A stretch of DNA of 64,000 nucleotides from Magnaporthiopsis rhizophila (Eukaryota > Ascomycota > Sordariomycetes > Magnaporthales > Magnaporthaceae): NCBI GenBank assembly GCA_003049465.1, contig PYSS01000008.1, forward strand, positions 1-64,000. The letters run 5' to 3'. Made by a program: the position numbers and the translations under genes. This document shows, piece after piece, positions 33,386 through 46,079 of this stretch (the first letter of the stretch is position 1; each line of letters starts with the position of its first letter). The notes under the pieces were generated by a model that ran no database searches, was not told the DNA's origin, and saw only the letters and a list, made by a program, of their open reading frames with translations.

Positions 33386-35702
33386 CTAGTGTTGGAATCT
33401 GAAATCCAACCTTTTGTTCCCCTCATCTTTGGTGTTGGCCAGGTAGTCTAGCCTCTGCTCTGGCGTCATGCCGTCCCATTTGGCCGCCTTCGATTGGTTC
33501 CTCCGGACATAGTAGACCTTGACGAGACAGTACAGCACAATATTCATGCACACCAGCCCCAGCAGGGCCCTGTTACCCCGAGGGTAGAATGGCCCGTCTT
33601 CGGCGCGATAGATCTGAGCGCCCACAACGCCGCTAGCCTGCACGAACATGTTGTAGCACGCGGCCGAGACCGTGCGCAGCCGGACAGAGTTTGAGTTGCG
33701 TGAGTTCCAGCCCACTTGAATCGGGTGTGCTGTGAGATAGGAAGGGAAGATGGCTAGGTCAGTTGCATGACTCCGCTTGTGTTCAATTTGAGAAATGAGT
33801 CGAATTCATACCGTTCGGGAAGCTGAGGAGGATGGTGGTCACTGCCCACACAACCCATCGGTTGACAGCTCCTAGGTCGGTCACGGCCATGTAGGCGAGG
33901 ATTGGGAATGCCCATATCTGCCCCATCATTGTCGTGAAGGTGAGCTCTCCTCGGATTTCGGCCAGGTAGGTGAGACCAAGGATGGTGATGATGTGTCCGA
34001 CTGTGTGGGGTATGCTGAGCAGGTTCATTTGGAATGTGTTGAAGCCTAAGCCCCGGAGCGAAAGGGTCAGGTACTGCTGAGGCGGGATCATCGGGAGTTG
34101 GAAGGCCAAGCCAAGGATGTATAGCGGCCTTGTGGATGTGTCAGCTTTGGTTTATCAGGCCTGTGCATACTCACAGGTATTGATTACACCATCTATCTTG
34201 TGAACAACTCACCACAAATCGTAATCCTTCAAGCTCTGCCAGAGCAACTTGGGAGTGATGGGCTCTCTGTTGTGCATTGTGCTCTTGCTTGGATCCTCGC
34301 GAAGAACCCTATTCACAATTATCTTCTCTTGCCTGTGGATTATTCACCGATGGGTTAACTTTTGACCGGACACGGTGGATGTCTTTGGGTACGCTTTGTA
34401 CTTCTCGTTGAACCAGCCGTTCTTACCCCTGAACCAGCTCGCGGTCTGGCAAGGGCCCGCCGGCATCAGGAGAAAGGCAAAGAGTCCGACAACAAGAGTG
34501 AACAGGCCCTAGCTCTTGGTTAGAGTCGAATAGAGTCACAAGGATACACTTTGATTGCTGGAACAAGCCCAAAGGCTTACCTCGATCAAAAATAGCCAGC
34601 GCCAGCCGGCGTGCCCTTGGGCACCCCGCATGCGCAACAAGCCAGAGGCAAACAGGGCGGAAAGTATGTCGGCGCCACTCATGGCTGTCCAGAACCAACC
34701 CAGACGGATTGAGAGCTCGTGGTGCTTGTAGAAGTATGACAGATACAAAATCACCTTCCATGGATGTCAGTAACCAGCACACACCGGGTAGACTTTCCGT
34801 GACGAGCTGGAGTCAGGTTGGGGCTTTGAACTGACATCTGGAATAAATCCTCCTTGCAGGATACCGAGCAACACTCGGCATGCCAGAAAGGAGGTTCGAC
34901 CCGTGAGCCAGAACTGGGAGCAAGCGACGACGCTCCAGAGGACCATCTGGGTTGGGATCCATCGGTCAGGCCCCATCCACTTGGAGACCAGTTGGGACGG
35001 CAGTTCAGCGCAGAGAAAGCTAAGTCTGAAAATGGAGTTACCCAGGTTGTAATCTGCATTGTTGGAAGAGCATATCAGTATCTATAGGTTCATGGATAAA
35101 AAAATAGCATAATTGGGACTGCTGGGGTTGTAATTACCGTTGGCCGTGAGGTGTAGATCTGGTAGCATGTTGTCAGCTAGCGCCTGGCCGATGTTGGCCC
35201 GGTCAAGCTCTAGAGCCATAAACATGAGACAGGCCCAGACCATGATGTATCCATCAATCTTGCGTACAACCTTGTCTTCTTCGTCCCAGGTCCATCTAAA
35301 AAGGGGATCGAATCTATGCGTATTCTCCCTATATGAGAGGAGTAAGCTCAGGATCGGATATTACTAGTGGAGAGGGCGACTTGCCAGTCCTCCCGTGGTC
35401 GGTACTTGCCCGCTGTCTCGTGGTCGTCAAACACGCTGACCTTTGTTGGGAGGGAACAGGTATACGTCAGCATCAAGTGGCCTTGCCGTTTCAGTTACAG
35501 CAGGGAAGCTGGCTGCATTGGCGGATTCCGGTACCTGTGTGGCAACGGCGTCTGGGTCGAAGGTAGCTTTGCGCTGCCAGAAGAACTTTTTCACATCTCG
35601 AGGAACCCCAAGGGCAGGAGGGTTGTCCAGTGACGAGGTTGAGCCGTATCCGGAGCTGAGCTCCTTGTTTCCTGGACCTCCCTTGCTGAGGACAGTCGCC
35701 AT
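33386..35702 (-). CDS. MFS transporter, Dal5/anion:cation symporter type
   Basis: Nine exons on the minus strand: 35702-35535, 35440-35385, 35328-35138, 35053-34836, 34754-34581, 34508-34402, 34332-34213, 34128-33812 and 33729-33386, giving 564 aa with closed phases. Intron 2 (35384-35329) uses GC-AG; the others are GT-AG. The family is shown by WTWDEEDKVVRKIDGYIMVW, LDRANIGQALADN, YNLGNSIF, LGILQGGFIPDV, YLSYFYKHHELSIRLGWFW, GWRWLFLIE and LPMIPPQQYLTL; twelve spans are expected. This is the fungal allantoate/pantothenate/nicotinate-type ACS subfamily. The first in-frame ATG is at 35702; the frame extends upstream only through GTG. It is divergent from a TauD-type dioxygenase, which suggests import of a sulfonate, sulfate ester or similar anion; this is inference. 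Confidence 0.92.
35329..35384 (-). other. GC-AG intron in the MFS gene
   Basis: This 56-bp intron begins GCAAGT after GAGGACTG and ends ATATAG. Only this boundary joins REDW to ENTHRFDPLFRWTW in frame. GC-AG introns are a small minority in fungi. Confidence 0.75.
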
Positions 35703-36325
35703 GGCATCCGGTTGGCGGGCGTATCTGAAGGAATTGCTGGAGGAGGAAAACTGTGGCACGCGACTTGCTACTCTCCAGTAACAGCTTCAACGGGTCGAAA
35801 GCGTAGTAGAATGAAATCGAACGAGCTACTTTCTTTAATGGGTTACATCCAGGTGCCTGCCTTTTCCTGAGGAGACCGGTGCGAAAAGTTGACCATGGTG
35901 GCACCCCCTGAGTATGAGTATCGACCCTCGGTTCCCCCGCAAAGAGATACGCAGCAGATGGCGAGCGGATGCACCGCGCGCACGCCTTACCCAAGGATAC
36001 GGCCTTCACGCACCGCGGATCGAGCTGAGTTTGTTGGCGTGGGGGGCGATGTCTGCCGCCGGTGCCAGATCCAGTGGTGGTGCTAGCAGAACCAGGATTT
36101 GGTCGGCATGATGGCCAACAATAGCTTTCCAGATGCGATGCCGAATGGGCATCATCCCAATAACCTCGGCCATCTTCTTATCGCCCGTCCCCTCAGGGGA
36201 CAGTCTTGTGATGCCAGCTTCCCAATGAAGCAGGTTGCCAGGGAGGTGTGTTTCTCGCCGGGGGAGCTGGGCACGTGCCTCGCGGTGGGCTGATGGCGTA
36301 ATTGGAGTCGGCCATGTCGTGGACG

Positions 36326-36361
<36 letters not shown>

Positions 36362-36943
36362 GCTGAACGCGGTGCTGCTGGAGATGCTTCATGGCAGATG
36401 TGCCGTGGGCGATTTTGGATGGACATTGTGGTCGTCGAGATGGGTGGAGACGGCAGTGCGGAGCCAGGATCGAGGTGGATCACATCATGGTCGTCGGGGA
36501 TGTCGAAATAGCGGAGAACTTGGAAGGGACTTGGATGGTGCAATATTGCACCCCCACCTCACGGGTTGCTGGAACTCACGTCTTTCCCGGTCTACCACCT
36601 CCTCCGTTCTTATCTATGCCCCAAACTTACCAATGCTACCGTCGGCGGTGCCCTGTTGGCTTCCCTGTCTCTTTATGTTCTGCCGATCACGCAAGCCGAG
36701 AAGGATCCATGCAGGAATCGCGGCTGTAACATCGTGTGCCCGCAGAGAAGGAGCCGAGGACGGGCCAGAACGTGCCTGAGATCCCTGATTATAATAAGGC
36801 TGGGCCGGCTTCGTTGATGTTGGCCTGGTCGGGCGGATCTCGCAGTCACAGAGCCTGTCAACCTGCGGAGAACATAAGAATCCTGGTCTCAACCCCCGAC
36901 ACGCCGCCTCCGGACGCGACCTCTGACACCTCCCGACACTGCC
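35703..36943. promoter_or_regulatory. Shared divergent promoter of MFS and TauD-type genes
   Basis: 1.24 kb lies between the two start codons. It contains a run of 34 consecutive G at 36327-36360 and no recognisable gene. Divergent arrangement of a transporter and a catabolic dioxygenase commonly reflects co-regulation. I did not find a site I would assign to a specific sulfur or nitrogen regulator. Confidence 0.5.
36327..36360 (+). repeat. G34 homopolymer
   Basis: Thirty-four consecutive G stand within the divergent promoter, flanked by CGC and AGCTG. It could fold as a G-quadruplex or reflect slippage or a read artefact. Confidence 0.9.
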
Positions 36944-37157
36944 ATGGCCCCGTCTGCTGTCGATGCCCAGGCCGAGGTGCCAGTCGTCACAAAGTCCGCG
37001 GTGCATAGAGAGCCGCTCAAGACTACCGGCGCCCTTGACGCGTATGAACACTTCGACGTCACTCCGACCATTGGCCGCGAGTATTCCAATGCCAAGATCG
37101 TCGATCTCCTCTATGCTCCAAACTCGGACGAGCTCCTGAGGGACCTGGCAATCACCA
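36944..37157 (+). CDS. TauD-type dioxygenase, exon 1 (5' of the insertion)
   Basis: The first exon, 71 codons plus one base, begins ATGGCCCCG and ends LLRDLAIT before the donor GTGGGC at 37158. The segment FDVTPTIGREYSNAKIVDLL and NSDELLRDLAIT is the expected N-terminal part of fungal TauD/TfdA enzymes. It continues, after 15.2 kb of inserted DNA, in the exon at 52438: the dangling A plus TC makes Ile, giving the family phrase LAIT-ISERSVVFFRAQD. See the 52438 entry for the enzyme. Confidence 0.88.
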
Positions 37158-37214
37158 GTGGGCAGAACACCATGACTAACGGCCTCCTCTTCCTGGCCAT
37201 ACACCGCATCCAGC

Positions 37215-37581
37215 TGTAACAAGGGGATCAAGTCAGCTCGGAGAAGGTTTTTCAAATTAGTGATAATCTCTCAGGGCCTTAAGGAGATGCTTAGTGAGCC
37301 CCCCAATTTCCTCGAGGGGTCCTTTCGAGGGGTGCCCTTTATATAGGCCACAGGGTGGCCCGTGCAGAGTTCTAGGTATGTATTTAGGTGCGGGGTAAAG
37401 AACAGGGTACAGTAACCGAGCGCCAAGCTTTTGCGAGGGATTTGTGTTGGCGCAAAGCGCTCCAACGAGGAATTATTGTTTTATTTTGGCCCTTTTTTGT
37501 GGCTTTTTGTTGGTGCTTCCTGGCCGGCCTTTTTTCTTTTTGGGCCGGTTTTTTGTCCGTAGGGATTGTTCTTGTGTAATA
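37215..37581 (-). repeat. Left LTR of the outer element (biological 3' LTR)
   Basis: This is 367 bp from TGTAACAAGG to TGTGTAATA, the last CA having become TA. It aligns over its full length with 52049-52415. It is changed mostly by C-to-T on the plus strand. CCAGC at 37210-37214 is the left target-site duplication. Confidence 0.93.
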
Positions 37582-38579
37582 CAATCCTTCCTTTTCTAAG
37601 GTGCGTTCCGAGCCTTATATTTGTGGGTTTTTGGGTTTTTTAGGGTAATGTTAATAAAAGGCCCGGACTTTTTTTTTGCTGCTTTTTTTTTAAAATTTTC
37701 CTATAATTTTTAGGTGTTATTTTTATTATTAAACCCTAATTATTTAACTTTGTACTTCACAATTCCTTTTTTATTTTTGAAATTTTTAACCTTTTTTATA
37801 TTTTATTTATTTTTCAGGGGGGGAGCGTTTTGTATAATTTGGTCGGGGTTAAGCCAAGTTTGGATACTAGTGTGGTAAGGCTTAATAAATAAGGTATGAA
37901 AAATGGGGTGAATTTTTTATAATAATAGAAGTGCGAATCGGATGGCCAAAGATAATATAATTTGGAAAATTTTGAAAGGACCAAAAAGTTTTGCATTAAA
38001 TTTTTTTGCAGGGCGCTATATTTTAATATTCCGGGTATTAAGTATAACGAGTTGTTCCTCGGTAAAAATGGGAAAAATTTGTTATTTTTTATCCGCTTAA
38101 TATTTTATACAATTCCGGGCTTTATTTAGGTATAGGTGCGTTTTATTATAAATTTTGTGCATTTAATAAACGTATAATTTGTTTGCCGGGCAGGGTTTTG
38201 TATATTTCGGGTATAATAGGTTATAAATTGCTGAATTAAACCTATAATTAACAAAAAAAAGGGAAATATTTATACTGGAAAAGGAAATATTATTATAAGC
38301 AAATTTTGCTATAAGTAAAAGGTTTATTTAATTAAATATTTTATAATTAATAAAAAACCGGAAATAGGCTTTTAGATTTTGATTAAATTGTTTAGTTTGT
38401 TTATTAGTTTGGGGGTGGAAAGCGGTATTTATTTTGGGCTTTATACCTATCAGATTAAGGAAATTTTGCTATAAGTGGGCTGTAAATTTGGAATTTTTAT
38501 TAAAAATAATGTTTAATAGCATGCTGTGAAATTGCCAGTATTTTTTGGCAAAAATGCGGATAAAATTATTTGTTTTTTT

Positions 38580-38890
38580 TTCCTTTTTTTTAAAGGGTAT
38601 AAAATAAGCCATTTTGGTAAAAAAGTTTATTATTATCCAAATGGAATTATATTTATAATTAACGGAAAGGTTGGTGATAAAATTTATAGTAACGGTTTAT
38701 TATAATCGATAATGCAATTTTATGGGCTGCAATAATTCAAATAGCGCATATTTCGGTATTTTGTTATATTAATATTTAAAGTAATTTTTTATATAATTCC
38801 TGATATTATTTTTTATATTTGGCCACTAAAAATATTTGGTAATTAGTTTAAAGGTTTTGTTTATCCTTATATGCCCGATAATTTTAGTAT
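38580..38890 (-). pseudogene. Outer element integrase remnant
   Basis: Minus-strand reading gives a stop-ridden Ty3/Gypsy integrase. The zinc-finger region is recognisable by a Trp-Pro-Asn stretch and by Tyr where Cys is expected. The catalytic core follows, with a Phe-Ile-Thr-Asn-Leu block and a Phe-Thr-Lys-Met motif. Confidence 0.75.
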
Positions 38891-39949
38891 TATATTTGGA
38901 TTTAAGGATTTTTTTTTAAATTTTAGCTGGGCTGGTACCCAAAATTTATTTTTCCGGTATAAAAATTTATTAATAATATTTTTTTTTTTAAAGGTTTGTT
39001 AAATATTTTTAATATTTGATATTTATTTATTCGATTTGTTTAATTTTATTTGTAAAGGCCGGTTTTTATTTAAAAATTGGGATATTGCAAAATTATGCGG
39101 ATAAAAAAAGGGGCGATTATAAGGGATTATTTCCTGTAATAAAATATTTTTTTTGCAAAACTGTTGCAATTGGCTGGTTTTTATTTTCCTTTTTTTAAAA
39201 TTTATATTATTTAAGTTTTAAAAGGATATTGGTTTTTTTATTTTGTTTTCCCGGTCGGTAATTGATCAAAAACTAATAATTTAAAAGTTATTAGGCTTAT
39301 TTGGTTTATTATTGGTTAAAAATTTTGGCTGTTATAAAATATGTTAGGTTTTGATAATTGGTGAAAATTTCGATGCGGTGCTTAGTATTTTTCAGGTAAT
39401 ATTATTATTTTACGAAATAGTTAATAATTATCAGGAGTTTTTTATTATAAATTTTGTAATTAATTTTAGCCGGAGTTATTTTTTGGAAATGGAAAGTTAT
39501 AAAGTATAATTTGTTATTTTCCGGGTCCTGTTAAAAAATTATCGTGCTAATGGCAAAATTAGACAAATTTATTTCAATTATTGCCGGAAGTTTCGGATCG
39601 AAATGTTATAATATTGGTGGGCTAATAAAAGCAAATTTAAGTATATTAAAGGCAATTTGTATTTTTGGCATTTAAAATTATTGGAATTTTGGAAAAGTAT
39701 TAATTATGGTTAGGGGTTTTATAATTTTGGAGAATTTTTTAATAAATTTTCGGTAAAAATTGGCAAAATTCACGAAAAATTGATAATTTTTTAGTTATAT
39801 TGGTTTATTTTAGCATAATACGGTATTGATTTTATTTTGTAACATGCTGATTTTTTTGGGTTTAATAATATAGCTAAAAAATTTGATTTTTTGGATTTTT
39901 CAGCAATATTTGCAGGGTATTATAGCAAAGTAATATTTAGAAAAGTATT

Positions 39950-40370
39950 TAAGTATATTTTTAACCAGTTTATTATATTTTTTTTCAGTTTTTGTATAAA
40001 TAAAAATGTTATTCAGATAAACCAAAATGCTTATATTAATTAGATTTATAAAAATATAATTTATAAGATTTTGAAAGGTGGCGGGGGCATTAATTAGGCC
40101 TATAGGTATAATAATAAATTTAAAAAATCTGTATTTGTATCGGAATACTGTAAGTTATTTATATTTTTTTTTTATTTTGATTAAATTAAAGTTTATTTTA
40201 AGATCGATTTTTATTATTTATTGGGTTTTGCTAAAATGGTTTTGAAATTTTGTTATAAAAGAAATAGGATATTAAATGGGTATTATTTTTAAATTAAGGT
40301 TTTGGTAATCGATAATAGGTTTTAATAGGTTTATAAAATCCTTTTTTTTTGCGAAAAGGAGGGGTGATTT
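39950..40370 (-). pseudogene. Outer element reverse transcriptase remnant
   Basis: On the minus strand the fingers-palm region is readable: an Asp-Tyr-Arg-like start, a KIDL block, and the diagnostic GLINAPATFQNLINYIF stretch. A YLNNIF motif follows in place of the catalytic YLDDI, both Asp codons having changed G to A. Multiple stops are present. Confidence 0.8.
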
Positions 40371-41329
40371 TATGGCCTTTTTTTTTTGCCGTATCCGACC
40401 AGTTTCGAGATTTTTATTCAGTTAAGGTTTAAGAATTTTATATTTTTGTACATTTAAGGGGTATAAGGGTTTTTAGATAGGTTTGGCCCTTTTTTTAAAT
40501 ATAATTTTGTGGTTTTATGGCTGGTGATCTGGTAATTGTATGGCGGTTTTTTTTAATATTATAGGGAGGAATTTTTTAAATTTATCAGGTATTTGGGTTA
40601 ATTTTTCAGGCAGGTTGGGATTGTTAAATTTTTTGATAAGGGAAATAGTAATTGGTGTGGTTATAAAAAGGTCTGCGGGGTTTTTGGGATTTTGCGGCTT
40701 TTTGGAGCGGGGTTTTCGATACGTTTTGCAGGTTTTAATATCAAAGCGAATATTTTTAAATTGTTTTTTTAAAATGCCAGTAGGGTAATATTAGGCTATT
40801 TATTGGATAGGTAATAGAATATTACAGTTTGGGTTAAGGTTGGATATATCGAGGCTGATAGCTGATCGATAATTTTGATATTTGAAAATAATATTGGGGA
40901 GGTATTGCTGAGCCGGGCTTTTTTTTTTTTTATAATTAGTTATAATTTTAGGTATTTTACGGTTAATTATGTGTTGCTGGAGCTTGGTTATTATTTGGGT
41001 TAATACCAGGTATTTTTGGTGGTTTCCGGTATTAAGCAGGATATGGATGGGGATTTTTGGCTGTTTTTTGATCCGGAGCATTATGTTTAGTATGGGTTTT
41101 GTTATATTATTGTTAGGCTTTGAGGCCCCGGATCCCTAGCAGTTTGAGTTGGTTATAATTTTTTTGAAAAATTTATTATAAAAGGGTTGGTTATTATGGG
41201 TTGTTAGGCCTGCAATTTTGATTTTTTTATTAAAAGCCTTTTTTTTTTTTGGAAAGGTTAAAATTTTTAGGTTCTTTTTTTTTAACGCCCGCATTTTTGG
41301 CCGGTACCGGGGGAAATTTTCGGCCGGTA

Positions 41330-41400
41330 ATATCCTTTTTAGCATAATATTTTAAAGTATGGTGCGTATTCCTGCCGCATTTTTAATATTTGGTATTTTT
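41330..41400 (-). pseudogene. Outer element gag zinc-knuckle remnant
   Basis: Minus-strand reading shows KCGRNTHHTLKYYAKKDI, a CCHC knuckle with at least one Cys replaced by Tyr and a stop near the first Cys. It marks the gag-pol junction, with protease-like sequence following near 41.0 kb. Confidence 0.65.
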
Positions 41401-42679
41401 GCCTTTTTAAATATTAATATCCTTTTGGTTAATACCCTTAAATATAGCCTTAGTACTGGGCCAAATATTATTTTTTTTGGCTTTTCCAACCGGTTTTTTT
41501 TAATTGGTAAAAAAATTTAAGGATTAATTTTGGCATGGTTTGAAGCTTTTGTTACAGGATCGGCCCGTATTCGAGTACTTTTTTATTAAAACAGGCTCGT
41601 TTTTTTCTTTTTTTTTACCTGCAACGGGATTATTGGTTTAAAAGCATTTATCTAACAATTTATTTGCCTTTATTTGCTTATAAACTTGTTTTGCCTTTTA
41701 ATATACTTTAAAAAACTCAGTATCCTTTTCAAAAAGGGGTTTTTTAAAAAAATAAATCAGGATAGTAATTTATCGGGGCAGGGTATTTTTAATATAATTC
41801 CGGAACATAACCCCTGTTTATTTTGCAATATAATTGTACTGGGTTAAAATAATAAGATAATTAATAATATTACCTTTATATTTCAGGGTATAAATTTTGT
41901 TGGTTTTTGTTTGTTTTTTATTAGGGTTCTAATAATAATCGATAAGTATTTGAAAATAATAGTTCCAAATATCCTCCATTTTAAACTACCTTAGCACTTT
42001 TATTTTAACAGTATAAAATGCAAGGGTTTTATTTTTGAGCAATGATTTTATCCAAAAAATTTTATAATAATTGCTAATAAATTTTTCTGGTATTATTTTT
42101 ATATATTCGGTAACCTGGAATTATTAATTATTAAATTTGGTTTGTAACCCGTCAAAAGTTGGGGGATATTTAAGGATTACCGGGTTTTGGATAAATATTC
42201 GACTATATTATTATATTGGGGGGTTTGGTAATAGTATTTTACAGAAAGGTTTCCGAACGGGCGGTTTGGGGGGTTATTCACCTGGTTCCCCAAATCCCCA
42301 AAAACCTTCATTATCGGAAAATAATGGATTATTATCGTTAGGATGCTTTAATTATTATATTATACTAACTCTTTTTATTAGGAAAGGTTTAAAACCAGCA
42401 AGTTGGGATAAAGATTTTTTTTGGATTTGCTTATTTATAACCTGCATTAGTCCGGCTAAAATAGTAAAGGCTTTATACCGAAGCATGGAATTTATTTGTT
42501 TAAAATTGGAGGGTAATAAAAAGCATTGATCGTTTGGCTGCTTGAATAAAGGGATATTTCGGAATAGGATATTTTTAAAAATTTTTAAATAAGCAAAGAA
42601 TAATAAGCGTTGCGGTTTAATAAGTTTTGGAGGAGAAGCCGGTAGGGTTAATCCAATCGCGGATATAACGTTTGCCACC

Positions 42680-43132
42680 TGTTACGGCCACAGCTGGCAG
42701 GGGGCAGAAGGGCTGGGGCTAACCCCCAGCGGTACGCCTTTACCCCGCAGTCATGAAGGCCAAAAGGCCCGAATAACTAAGGCCAGAAGGGAGTTACATA
42801 ACTAGGCATTTACCTAAGCACCAGTGATATGTTTGTTATAAACATAACAAACATAGCACGGTGATATATTTGCTATAAATATAGCAAATATAATATAAAT
42901 ATGGTATAAAGGCCTACGGGTATATAAAGGAAAATTTTTTATTATATTAAATGGTTTTAATTAAGGCCTTGGCATTAATTAACCTAAATTAGCTCCAAGG
43001 CAACCCTTTAGGCAAATAATCGAAATCTTTATTACTATTCCAATTTCCCAGCACAGCAATCTTATAAAAATTATACTGCTCAGCACCTTTCCTAACATAC
43101 CCTACCTTAAAAGCAAAAAACCGTTTGTAACA
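42680..43132 (+). repeat. 5' LTR of the nested element
   Basis: 453 bp, TGTTACGGCC to GTAACA, matching 49497-49949 along its full length. It includes a GATATGTTTGTTATAAAC palindrome-like block and a TATATAAAG promoter-like motif near 42922. The target duplication CCACC precedes it. Confidence 0.93.
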
Positions 43133-43439
43133 TTTTAACTGATCCTGTTTAGTATTTACCAAAGGTAACGAGCAGTAGCAATTATATTAATCGTAGGCAA
43201 AAAATCCGAGGGTATTATTATTGCAGGCAAATTGTACAACGATCTTTTGGCAGTTATACAAGCCTTTATTGCAAAAATCGAAAAATTTAAAAAAGCTTAA
43301 ACTAAGCTTTATATTATTGTTAAATTTTACAAATTTTTTTCGCTTAATAAATATAATAAAAAAGAAAATAAGATCAAAATATTCCTGATTAAATGCAAAG
43401 GGTACTTTCTGTTTTATCGAGACCATTTCCAGCAAAAAA

Positions 43440-44110
43440 AACAGAAAGTTGCTTATACGGTTATACATTTGGATAGCAAGGTTAAGGATTGGTTTGAACC
43501 CATTTGGTCCGATTATTTAAAAGGGCACGATAAATCCAAAAAAAAAATTAAGCTGGTATTTGCCAATTTCGAAAAGTTCGGAGAAAAGGTTGCAAAAGTT
43601 TTCGGACAAGTTAACGAAAAACGGGTGGCCGAAAAAAAATTGCTCCAGCTCCGGCAAAAAGGCCCCGTATTAATTTATATTTCCAAATTTTAATAATTAA
43701 TTAATAAGCTCGATTGGACAAAGGATACCAAAATAATTTAGTTTTACCAAAAGCTAAAAAATAATATAAAAAATAAATTATTCAAATAGGAATAATCTGA
43801 AAGTTTTATTAATTATATTATTATAGCCGTTTGTATTAGTAATAAATTATATAAATGTTGCTTTAAAAAAAAAGTTTAGCAAACTAAGCTAATAGTATAA
43901 AGCAATAAAACTAACCAAAAAAAGGCAAAATAATAATAATTTATAATTTATGGTACGCATTTTGGATTTATAAATTTTAGCGCAAAAATTATATACCAGT
44001 ATAAAAAATAAAAATACGTTAAATTTAAGGATTTAAAAAATGGGAAATATTTTAAATATAAAAAAAAAGGATATATTAAAAAGGATTATCCGCAAAAAAA
44101 CCGATAAGCG
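43440..44110 (+). pseudogene. Nested element gag remnant
   Basis: The segment from 43445 reads as retrotransposon gag: VKDWFEPIWSDYL, FANFEKFGEKVAKVFG and LLQLRQKG. At 44042-44100 lies the zinc knuckle, with Tyr codons where Cys and His are expected and Gly, Asp and Pro retained. Stops separate the parts. Confidence 0.82.
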
Positions 44111-46079
44111 GCTGTTTTTTGCTAAAAAAGTGCACCAAAGGGTTATAAGCTTATAATCCCAGGGTTACCCGAAATAATCAAATAAGCAGCAGAAAAAAGC
44201 TTATGTTCCGAAGCATTATTTAGCTGGATTTATTACTTTGATAAAAATTATATGGCTTATTATTCCGATAAAAATGCTACAGGGTATTATTTTAAATAAT
44301 AGTTTATTATAATATAATAAATTGGCCAACCCCAGGATAATAATAAAAAAAAAAAAAATATTATTACAAATTTTGCAATATTCGAAAAAAAGGATAATAA
44401 AGTGGCTCAAAATTCGAAAAAATTCGAAAAGGTTTAGTACTGCAACAATTATATACCAACAGTAAAAAAACTTACCGGACAAAACAGAAAGCTCGAAAAA
44501 TTAGCTTAGTATAAAAATATATTAAATATCTCGATTAACGATTCCGAGAAAAATTTAAACATAAATACAAAAATGGAACCGTTTTTGGGCCAAACATATT
44601 TAATATAAGCCTAAAAAAAAAAGTTAACCCAAATAATGCTCGGAAAAACCACAAAAATGGACCCCAATAATAAAAAATTTCACAAATAATAATAATAATA
44701 TATTATTAATTTTAAAAAATTCCAGCAAAAATTCGATTAATAATTGATCGATATGGGAAAATAATCCTTTATAACCAAAAAGGAAATATGGAAAATATAT
44801 ATTTTATTTAGGTTTTTGAAAATAAACCGATAATTTTGGGATTAGCCCAAACCTATCGGTGGTTTGATATGCAAAAAACCGGTGTAAAATAATAAAAAAA
44901 AGCCCCTGGATTAGTTAAAAAATAACCAATCGGTTATTTATTACGGGGCATTATTCGAAAATATTCCAAACCTGGACCAGTGGTTAATGCAGCTATATAT
45001 ATTAAACCATAAAAATATAGATCCTAATGCGGGCTATTATAATAAGCTTTTTTGGGTTAAATGCCTATACGATAATTATCGGTAATATATGGCCAAAAAG
45101 CTAAAGCATAATTTTTTCCCACAAAAAAAAAAAGGACCAATATAATATTTACGATAAAAATACCAGCTTCCGAAATGGTAAATGGCAAAAATGGGTTACA
45201 AAAATTTTGCAGCAATTTTCGAGCTATTATTAGTATATTTTATAATATGCTTAACAGGAATCCTAATATACCAGATGTGCGGAAAACCGAAATATAAAGT
45301 ATATATAAAAAAAAAAGCAAAAATTTGGACGGATAGGTTTGTTTGATTAATAAAAATAATCGAGGCCCGGAAATAGGCGCCCCAAACAAAAAATTAAAAA
45401 GTTTACCCAAAAATAAGGCACAAATAAGGTAATAACCAGCAAAATTTTTAACAATAACAATTACCGATCAATATAAATATATTAAAATAATAATATATTG
45501 AAAAAAGCAAAAAATAAAAATTATAATCGATTATAAAGCCCAAAAAAATTATTTTTTACCAAAAACGATAAAAAAGTACGGTATTCCAATATATTAAAAA
45601 AAGAAACCATATAATTTTATAATAATAAAATAAAAACTAATTATATTTAATAAAAGAAGGATTGATACTAAAACCGATTATTTTAAATTTTAACTTTTGG
45701 GAAAAACTTGCAAAATAACCCTGGATATTATAAATATAGAAAAAAAAAACCTAATTTTAAGCTTTTTATAGCTTAAAAAATATAACCTTTTAATAAATCG
45801 GGTTACCGAACAAATTTAATAAAGGAAATTATTATTAACCAGCAAAAAAGCTTAATAACCACGGGCCCCGGGTAATAAAAATTGAACGCCAAAAAGGGTA
45901 ACTATAATAATAGCAAAATATAATAATTAGCCCTGGCAAACCGCACCAACCAAAATATTAATAAATACGGATATAAATAAACCCGATAAGCAAAAAATTA
46001 TCGAGGATAAATTTAAAAATATTTTTAAAAAATATTATCAGTATTGGAGATTGTTCCAGAAAAATTTGGAAATGGTATT

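Noticed and set aside
37158..37219. Reading TauD exon 1 straight through to the TAA at 37217-37219 as a complete 91-aa protein
   Set aside because: The stop lies at the LTR edge, and the last 20 residues do not fit the family, whereas splicing at 37158 joins perfectly to 52438.
36614..37255. 213-aa minus-strand frame opposite TauD exon 1
   Set aside because: It is antisense to a confirmed exon and to the LTR edge and has no family resemblance.
42137..42529. 130-aa plus-strand frame in the outer element
   Set aside because: The outer element codes on the minus strand; this frame persists by chance in skewed T-rich DNA.
43133..43180. Possible primer-binding site after the nested 5' LTR
   Set aside because: The sequence is too altered by transitions to assign to a tRNA 3' end with confidence.
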